A stretch of DNA of 64,000 nucleotides from Sympetrum striolatum (lineage: Eukaryota; Arthropoda; Insecta; Odonata; Libellulidae), in contig OX388346.1 of the NCBI GenBank assembly GCA_947579665.1, positions 91,080,615-91,144,614 on the forward strand. The letters run 5' to 3'. The notes below the pieces were generated by a model that did no database searches, was not told where the DNA came from, and saw only the letters and a program-made list of their open reading frames with translations. Positions 56,690 to 64,000 of the stretch are shown piece by piece; within the stretch, counting starts at the first letter, position 1, and every line of letters begins with the position of its first letter. The position numbers and the translations under genes were made by a program.

Positions 56690-57904
56690 ATGTCTGTTGC
56701 TCCAATACTATGAGAATCACTTAGGTCAATAATCGAGCTTCTTGCTAGCTACAAGGAATCTGGTTCAAGGGATTTCATTTAGTGTATTTGTTTTCTCTTG
56801 TGAGAAATTATCCATCAAATGAAGAAATTAACTTACAGATAACAGTTAACTTAGACATAAAAATATGTGATGAATCTAATTAATTACTGCAGTAGTTATA
56901 TTAAGTTGGAATAAACTTCAATTTAAACAATGGCTGAGACTTCTTCCACCCATCAGAACCATGGCATGCATCTGCTATTCAGTGATGTGGTTGGAATGCT
57001 ACAATGAAAGGCATTGAGATAATGGGTGAATCTTCAGGGATGTGATCAATCATAAAAGGAGGTAATTAATACTTTGGGGGAATCAATCTCATTGTTGACA
57101 AAGTTATGGCTAAAAGAGTAGTTATTGACTGCTGATGTTTTTCTCTCCACCTAATGTCTCAACCGTCAACAGTTAATGCTCTCTCTCACCTCTACATGGA
57201 TTTAACTCAGTTCACAAAGTAACCTATTGTTACTGGCAGTGGAGAATATTGTGCCTGGGTTATCATATGATTCTAGAATGTGGTTATTACATGACACCGC
57301 CTTTGGAGAAGGTATGATTTCTTTTATCTCTTGTTGGCTGCTTTCTTGGGCAGGTAAACATTTACACCTTCCTTCTTTGTTTATTTATCTTGTGGTTACT
57401 AATTCTTTGAAGTGGAGTCTCACCTTCCTTCTTTGTTTATTTATCTTGTGGTTACTAATTCTTTGAAGTGGAGTCTCATCAATTTCTTTCCCTTTACTTC
57501 ATGCTGTACACAACTCTCAGATTTCTGGAACAGACCCAAACATTCCACTGAGTCCTGAAGGAACTCAATTTTCCTTGTTTCAGAACCACCCATTACCTCT
57601 ATTCTGTTACTCCAACCCCCAGACAGTATTGCAGATGCTCACCTCTGACGGATGGGTGGAATCAATCAGAGTTTTGATTTTAGTAATAAGTAACCACTGT
57701 GGTAGATCAACTACATTCAGCCCATCTTTACCTACATTTTTGTAGACATTAATACCTATGATATCTACTCATACATACTACAAACTTAGATACTGCAGGA
57801 TAAAGTTACTGTTATAACAAACATGCAATCAGTCTTGGTTATCATTTGGTACATTTGTCTAACACTCATTCAATGTAATTAATTCTCGTGGAATATTATA
57901 GCAT
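56690..57904. other. Unassigned DNA with a 54 bp direct duplication
   Basis: A ~54 bp segment, TCACCTTCCTTCTTTG through GAAGTGGAG, is repeated in tandem at about 57366-57472. This makes the frame at 57227-57466 look longer and hydrophobic; I do not consider it a gene. Nothing else is recognised. Confidence 0.5.
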
Positions 57905-58490
57905 TTTATTTATTTTGTCCAAAGATATGCAAAAACATATACAGGACATGTCAAAGATATTACAATTACGATTACTACATCACAAAAAAAGTGCAATATA
58001 AAAAAGTAAGGATAGTAATTACATGTTTAAGAACTCATCACTGCTGTAAAAAGCATGCTTTAAAACAAAACTTTTGACTTTGCTCTTAAATAGAAAGAGA
58101 GAAGCACAAGACTTCAAACTATAAGGAGGAGCATTATAGAGAATTTTACATTGATAGTGGCATCCATTTTCAGACAGGTGCAAGTTCTGTAGATTAAGAT
58201 CTCCTTCTGTCTGGTGTCATATGAATGAATGGAAGAAGTTGCAGTTAAATAATTGGGAAACTGTTTAGCAAAGCAAACACATTCATAAATAAAAGGAAGT
58301 GTCATTACTCCATGTGAAATAAAGTAATCTTTGCAGGAAGTGATTGGTTTGAGCCCAAGAATAGTTCTTAGTGCCCTTTTCTGGAGAATAAAAATTCTCT
58401 TTGCCTTATGCGAGTTGCCCCAAAATATGATTCCAATCAAGAAGTAAGAATTCCAAGTAAGAATAGGTGAATTTACCTCAATCACCTACT
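57905..58490 (-). pseudogene. Jockey-like LINE 3' fragment
   Basis: On the minus strand GIIFWGNSHKAKRIFILQKR is followed by ALRTILGLKPITSCKDYF and VCFAKQFPNYL, the same RT thumb region as the fragments at 11299 and 52240. The frame decays near 58114. The 3' end (about 57905-57935) ends in GGACAAAATAAATAAAATG, like the end of the 11299-12061 copy. 5'-truncated and dead. Confidence 0.75.
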
Positions 58491-58664
58491 CTTACACCTC
58501 TTGACTACATTCTTTTGGCTAAAATTGTTATATCATCCCATCAGTTAATAAATGTAAATGAATGAAAACAAATGGACACCCTGAGTTAATTTAATATCTT
58601 GTACTTGGCCTATAAGATACCCTTTGATGCAATTTCTCTCCTATAATTAATTTTACTATGTTAA

Positions 58665-59260
58665 CCCTCGAGTACTCGCGTCCCAAATCGTCACGTCAGT
58701 CAGGCGGGTGGAATCAACCCGACATCTTCCAAAGGGGTAAATTGTCTCGAAATGTAGTGAATACATTTTTAATCCATTAGCGATGATGTCTTATTAATTA
58801 ATGGTTAACCTGGTAATTAAAATCAAATCAAATAAATATTTTCAAATAATTTTAACATTCTGTAAAAATTCGATATCCCTGATGCCGAGTATATGGCTGA
58901 TAAATTTGGAATATTGCGTATAAAAAGTAAACTGTTTAAAAATAAAACAACATTTAGTATATTAATGATAATTGTTAATTATATGAAATTTATATAATAT
59001 TTATAAAAATTAAGGCGGAAACAAGGTCAAAAATGCAATATTTTACGTAAAGGTCTTTCATCTACCTGGCACTACTGCTAAGAAAAATTTGTTTAAATAA
59101 TTAAACTTCCATTTCTGATTTGGCGAAAATGCATGACTGGTTCAGAACATTCTAAAACTCAGCTACTATGAGAAAGAAGACGTAAAAAAGCACTAATAAA
59201 AAGATATGCAATTTTAAATTTCACATGGGTCGATTTGACCCAGATGCGAGTACTCGAGGT
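58665..59260. mobile_element. piggyBac-type MITE, 596 bp
   Basis: TTAA duplications flank the element at 58661-58664 and 59261-59264. The ends are CCCTCGAGTACTCGCGTCCC and, reversed, ACCTCGAGTACTCGCATCTG. TTAA target sites with a CCC-like terminus are diagnostic of the piggyBac superfamily. There is no transposase frame inside. The subterminal words GGTGGAATCAACCC and GGGTCGATTTGACCC are palindromic. Confidence 0.85.
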
Positions 59261-59264
59261 TTAA

Positions 59265-61430
59265 GGTTACCTACCAACTGCCAAATGAAATGTAGTTTGA
59301 AACCAGATGCATTGTTTTCAGTGAGTAATGGCAGAAGGAAAGAGGTAGATCTCCTTGATAAGGAATCAACTGAGGGATGAGTGTGGCCGCTCATCACTTG
59401 CTTAGGGGAATGCCATGTCAGGATACAGCTGCACTTAGATTTAAGACTGAACGAATTTAATGTAGTTTGCCCAGCAAGAGAAATAAAGGGATTTCATACT
59501 GATGTTAGATTTCATTCTAATTTTGATATTAGACAATCCATTGCCATGGAACCTGCCCAATTTCCATTGAATATGTGGAAAACTCTTCTCTTCTCACCAT
59601 GGAATGAAATACTCTTATAAAATTAGAATATGTTTTTAAGAGAGAATTCACTAAAACTTTTCATTATATGATAAGAAATAAAGGAACTTTTACAACATTA
59701 TAAGCACTACTAGATAAGTGACACAAGAAATATTCTGATGACCATATGCATATGGATTTCTACAATTCTAACAATATACCACAGTTATTTCTAATATGAA
59801 TTTATTATTTTATGACTAATCTATTCCATAGTTATTTTTCCTTTATCAATATGCTTTACATCATATCAATATCACTATACTCTGCCCTACTTCTCAAACA
59901 GAATTATAAAATGTATAAACATTCACATTTGTTTTCATATAAATTAATTTACATGCAATAAATTTAAGAGGTTACAGAAAATAAATATTTATATGGAATC
60001 AGAATATAAGTTATATAAGCAAGAATAATACAAAACCAGAAGACTATAAATGTAGGTATCTCAAAATTCGCTTTGTTTAATCATACTTATAGTGAACTTC
60101 AATTAAGATACGTGCTTTACTATGTTTAAGAGGGAATTCATTAGATAAAGAAACATTTTGAATTCAGTTTGATTGAATAAGTACAGAAATGCAAATACTA
60201 ATTAAGTATTTTTATTGCTTTAAGATTCAAAAGCCACAAAACTTTTCAGAAAAGAATTTCAGCTTAGATTAAATCACTACCTGATTATTTGAGACAACTT
60301 ACTATTCTACCAATTTCGATCATCACTACTTGAATACTAAACAATATGGCACCTTATTAATCTAGTTACTTGGCAATAACCTTTCTACAGACAAACTAGC
60401 ATCACAAATATCTTCATTGGACCACAAAATCCACTCCAACATGAAAAGGTGAAATCGCACAGAGAGGTGGATAACAAACCGCAATAGTTATCATTGCTTA
60501 AAGTAACCTTAATGTTCTAAACTATGAAGCAAAATGTCATAGAACTGCACAAAAAATAGAAAACCTAAACTTTAAGTATAACAGCCTCTTTTGTTTCTTG
60601 CACTCCTGAAGAATTATTTATGCCACCCTTAGATGTTAAAAAGAATCAACTGTGGATCTTGGTTAAGCTGTCACTTGATAAGCAGCTACACTTTCTTTGC
60701 TTAAGTAACTTTAAGTTTACAGTTTTATTCCAAGGAAGTCAGTGCATTTCCAAGAATTGGCGCAATCATTTTAATGTGAAAGAACGTTGGTTAGGAGCAT
60801 CCTGGGAACAAAACTATGATATTTGGGATCCAAGTATCACTTCTCTTGACGATTCACTCTCCATAATGACAAACTTGAACTTTTATTTGCGAATATTCAT
60901 TTTTACCTCTTCTGTGTAATATTCTATTTCATTCCGGAAGTCGGCATTGTCTGCATCTACTGCGATTAGACATATGAAGTATGGGATAGTCATGAAACAT
61001 GACTTACAGCAATTACAACGATTACAACCGAGATAAATACCGATAACCAATTACGGCAGACATAAATACTGGTATTATAAAGGAATTTATCGGAAACTTG
61101 AGACTTAGCAAGAAAGAAGGGAAAGTATAGCAAGATGTGAACAGAACGCAAACCATTATTATTCTAAACAATATATTTTTTCTATGAATCCTGTGCCCTG
61201 TCTTATTTATCTCAGTAATCCCTTATTTTTGAAGCATTTAGTGGCCATATTTATGTTTGCTTACCAACGTTGCCATCTCGTTGTTGATTTAGCTGTAACT
61301 TTCGCTAAAATAATCATTTTTAAATAGCGATCTTTTATGTAGGCCTTCGAACGTTCTTCTTTGGGTATACTGAATCCAAGCGCCTGTTTTTAAGTTTAGC
61401 TACGTTTCTTAGATTCTTTCTGAGTTTCCC
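59265..61430. other. Unassigned AT-rich DNA
   Basis: Open frames at 59381-59620 and 60620-60919 have no recognisable domain or clear splice context. I see no repeat. Confidence 0.4.
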
Positions 61431-61600
61431 TGTTTTGGAATCCGTCGGGAGCGGGAGAGTCGGAAGCGTCGTTTCCAAAACAAAGACAGTTGACTGACGT
61501 TTGTTTACCTTTTGAGGTGTTTGTTGCTTTCAAGCTTTCAGTTTCGCTCTCGATCCAAATCACATGGACAAGTTTGCGAAATGTAAAACCGACGAATAGA
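61431..61600 (+). promoter_or_regulatory. Possible 5' leader / promoter
   Basis: A GC-richer patch (GTCGGGAGCGGGAGAGTCGG and CGCTCTCGATCC) precedes ATG at about 61564, which opens MDKFAKCKTDE and a stop. An ATG-containing leader exon ending at a GTAAAA donor is possible but weak. Confidence 0.25.
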
Positions 61601-61628
61601 TATGCAATAAAACGGTATGTAGATATGA

Positions 61629-62107
61629 AAACCGCGGTAAATTTCTAGTTTCACACAGTCAGCCTTTTTTTTTTTTCTCAAGTGGTTTTGGCCCGATTGT
61701 GAAACTAGAAATTTACCTGTGTGAAACTAGAAATTTACCAAGAGTTGTTTTGCCTGTATTACGTGTACTCCGTTTAACTTTTACAGTATACACTAGGTAG
61801 TAAAACGTGTTATTCCATCGACGGTGCTCATTTTCAGTATATCCTTTCAAGATGATGGTCAATCTCGATTGATTTCATTTATTATCATAAGCGGTTTTGG
61901 TAAATTTCTAGTTTCAGGCTGACTGTGTGAAACTAGAAATTTACCCAACAAAATACCTATATCTAAGTAAATATAGAACATTCAGATTCGCTATAATACG
62001 TAAAATATGCCGCAATGTTTCAAGTGTCTCCCCCTAAAATATCGTCGAAATCGGGCCAAAACCACTTGAGAAAAAAAAAGGCTGACTGTGTGAAACTAGA
62101 AATTTAC
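61629..62107. mobile_element. Foldback MITE with repeated GGTAAATTTCTAGTTTCAC word
   Basis: The left end GGTAAATTTCTAGTTTCACA plus CAGTCAGCC, a T-run and CTCAAGTGGTTTTGGCCCGA is mirrored at 62050-62107. Further direct and inverted copies of the GTGAAACTAGAAATTTACC word occur at about 61700, 61722, 61908 and 61925. There is no coding capacity. The terminal repeat is ~60 bp; the family is not recognised. Confidence 0.8.
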
Positions 62108-64000
62108 CCAACTCTTTAATGCATATTATTCTTACTCGTAAGTTTACACAGTTTAACCTTTTAAAATTGTTCACGAGAATCATACGTCTGATAAGAACTT
62201 AGAATATTTTTATCACATTTTGGACCATTTATATTTACTATTGTCGAAATTCAACCGTAATTCATTGGATTTTTAAGTCTGAACTTTACTAAGGTTCTTA
62301 CATTGAGACAAACATCATGAAATTTTTAATTAATAAAAATATATAACTATAACAATTTTTACTTTCCGTGAATCATTAGTGATGAACCTACCCATTGCAA
62401 TAACTTGTAGCATGACACAAGTTATACTTTCTCAATTCAAAGCATAACCAGAGAGATTACTTTCTATTTGAACTTCATGAAAATATGGCCCATATATTGT
62501 ATCAGAAATTAGAATTATGAACTTAGGAAATATGATATTATAATTACAAATATGATTGTATCATTATATTGGTTCCTGAAATGTAAATGTAAGAATACTT
62601 GAATGCATTAATATTAAAAATTGTTGGAACAAGATAAATTAAGCTATCCCCATTCCTATAAAACATTAGCCACTCAAAAAAGATATTTTGCATTTTTTTA
62701 ACTATCCTATCTGGTTTAAAAAGATAAAAATTTCATGAAACACTTCAGAGCAAAAGATTATAGAAATTTTTCATTATTTTGCTTGAGACTGACACAGACT
62801 GGGGTGGATAATTCACATCTTGAGTTAAATCACTCAAGGAAAGAGCTGATGGAATTGTAATACATCATGCATCAATAAAATTGATTGGTATTTCTGTAGA
62901 CCAAAGATCTCAATATCATAGAAATAAATAGTTGCTTACTTGAAAGGTTGATTATAACTGCCTAAGATAGGTTTTCTGAGGGGTTTCCCTACCTTTGGGG
63001 CAAATTCCAGAGAGATGTATGTACCCCTCATTGCTAGTAACCATTCTTTTTGAAATTATACGTAATTTTGACTGTGTGTGTAAAGTAAATTGCATTTCTA
63101 AATTGTTAAAACTGCCACCATGTATGGCATCTACTTGCAGTGATGTGTATATAATAATACATTAATTAACAAATTTAGTCCTTCCAACTCATTTTGAAGA
63201 CCTAACTATCCTTGGTTCAAGAGGATATTCCTCCATTTGTGCTATTGATTAATTTAATTGATCTAATGATGAAGATAAACAGTTGAAATTATTCATCTAT
63301 GAATCCAATATATAAATTACACAATGATTTTAACTTAATCTCCAATCAAAAGCTTTTCACAGTCAACAGGGTTTGAATATTCTACCAGCCTTTGAGTTGG
63401 TGATTTTGTATGATAATAAAGGGTGTTTAAAGACAAAATTATGCATTCAATAATAAATAAAAATTTATTAATTTATTTGGCTGGATATATCTAGCATGCA
63501 AAAGATCTACTTGTTAAATTAAGGATAGTTTTAGGCAGAACTACTAGTTTTTCATTCCATGCTCTGTAGAGAATCTTTAAAAAAAATGAAAGATTGACAA
63601 CTCTAGCTCAGTTGAAAAATTATGATGACATTCTATACTTTTTGAAAAGCGGCAAGGAATCAGGCAGAATTAAAATGGCACACTTTTTTAATCATGATAA
63701 TAAGTATATTGATTCATTATAGACGTTTCATCTAATGGAAAATTCATCAGAACTTAATGGCATAGGCAATACATGTATCTTATCTCAATGCCACCCACAA
63801 ATTGTATGATTTTTAAATATTAGCAGTGAATAAACTTTGCAATGATGAAACAGATACGTTTAATGTTGAAATGGGGAAAGTTTACAGCATAACTTGAAAA
63901 TGTGTCACAGACTATAATTTGGACAAAATATCCTTGATGCTAGGCAAACTGGAAATATTATTATAGTTTATTTCACGGGCATGTATTGCCCTTTTCAAGA
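62108..64000. other. Unassigned AT-rich DNA to window end
   Basis: No supported gene, repeat or transposon is seen. Confidence 0.45.

Noticed and set aside
57227..57466. Hydrophobic 79-codon frame as a membrane protein
   Set aside because: The second half is a 54 bp tandem duplication; no splice signals or homologue pattern.
60620..60919. 99-codon frame as a gene
   Set aside because: No recognisable domain and no convincing promoter, splice or homology signal; compatible with chance or a 3' UTR of a minus-strand gene.

Overview
The window is nuclear DNA from an AT-rich, intron-containing eukaryote. The most likely source is an arthropod, probably an insect. Evidence: spliced exons with GTAAGT donors and pyrimidine-AG acceptors; a cadherin gene fragment; an L1/Tx1-type LINE; Jockey-type LINE 3' ends; and mariner-, pogo- and piggyBac-like short transposons. 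There are no operons, no ribosome-binding-site organisation and no convincing tRNA or rRNA gene. The species cannot be named from this sequence. Most long open frames are chance or repeat-derived; the real coding content is a few short exons and the transposon genes.

Layout. 1-10095: a satellite array of about nine ~1.1-1.17 kb higher-order units built from ~165 bp monomers; almost every monomer carries a hairpin-forming GTTCGA box that resembles a tRNA T-arm/Pol III B-box. 10096-12650: unassigned DNA, a Jockey-like LINE 3' end with an (ATT)n tail, and a GC-rich palindromic minisatellite. 13937-16956: a predicted three-exon small gene on the minus strand. 15826-21153: a large inverted repeat with ~1.7-1.9 kb arms; both arms hold the same promoter-like sequence and first coding exon, pointing outward. 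21154-22800: two interleaved tandem-repeat families. 23617-27440: a predicted small secreted-type gene whose last exon has been amplified into about eight tandem copies. 29640-31080: minisatellites, ending in a GC-rich 12-mer array.

31100-36200 holds small fragments (a pogo-like MITE, unrecognised coding-like exons). 36200-45010 holds two copies of one short transposon family. Copy A carries a 77 bp mariner-like MITE, for which copy B supplies the empty site. Copy B carries a 6.5 kb, frameshifted L1/Tx1 LINE sitting inside its (CA)n tract.

45857-46030 is a pogo-type DNA-binding-domain relic. 46672-50444 is the 3' part of a cadherin-family gene (last cadherin repeats plus a membrane-proximal domain). 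52240-53200 and 57905-58490 are decayed Jockey-like LINEs. 53480-54660 is a decayed, isolated copy of the satellite found at the left end. 55022-56467 holds three or four C-terminal exons with two alternative ends. 58665-59260 is a piggyBac-type MITE with TTAA duplications. 61629-62107 is a foldback MITE. The remainder is AT-rich sequence in which nothing is recognised.

The strongest candidates for something undescribed are: the GTTCGA-box satellite with stem-preserving changes and a flip-flopping internal segment; the mirrored promoter/first-exon palindrome; and the tandem exon array at 25.8-27.4 kb.
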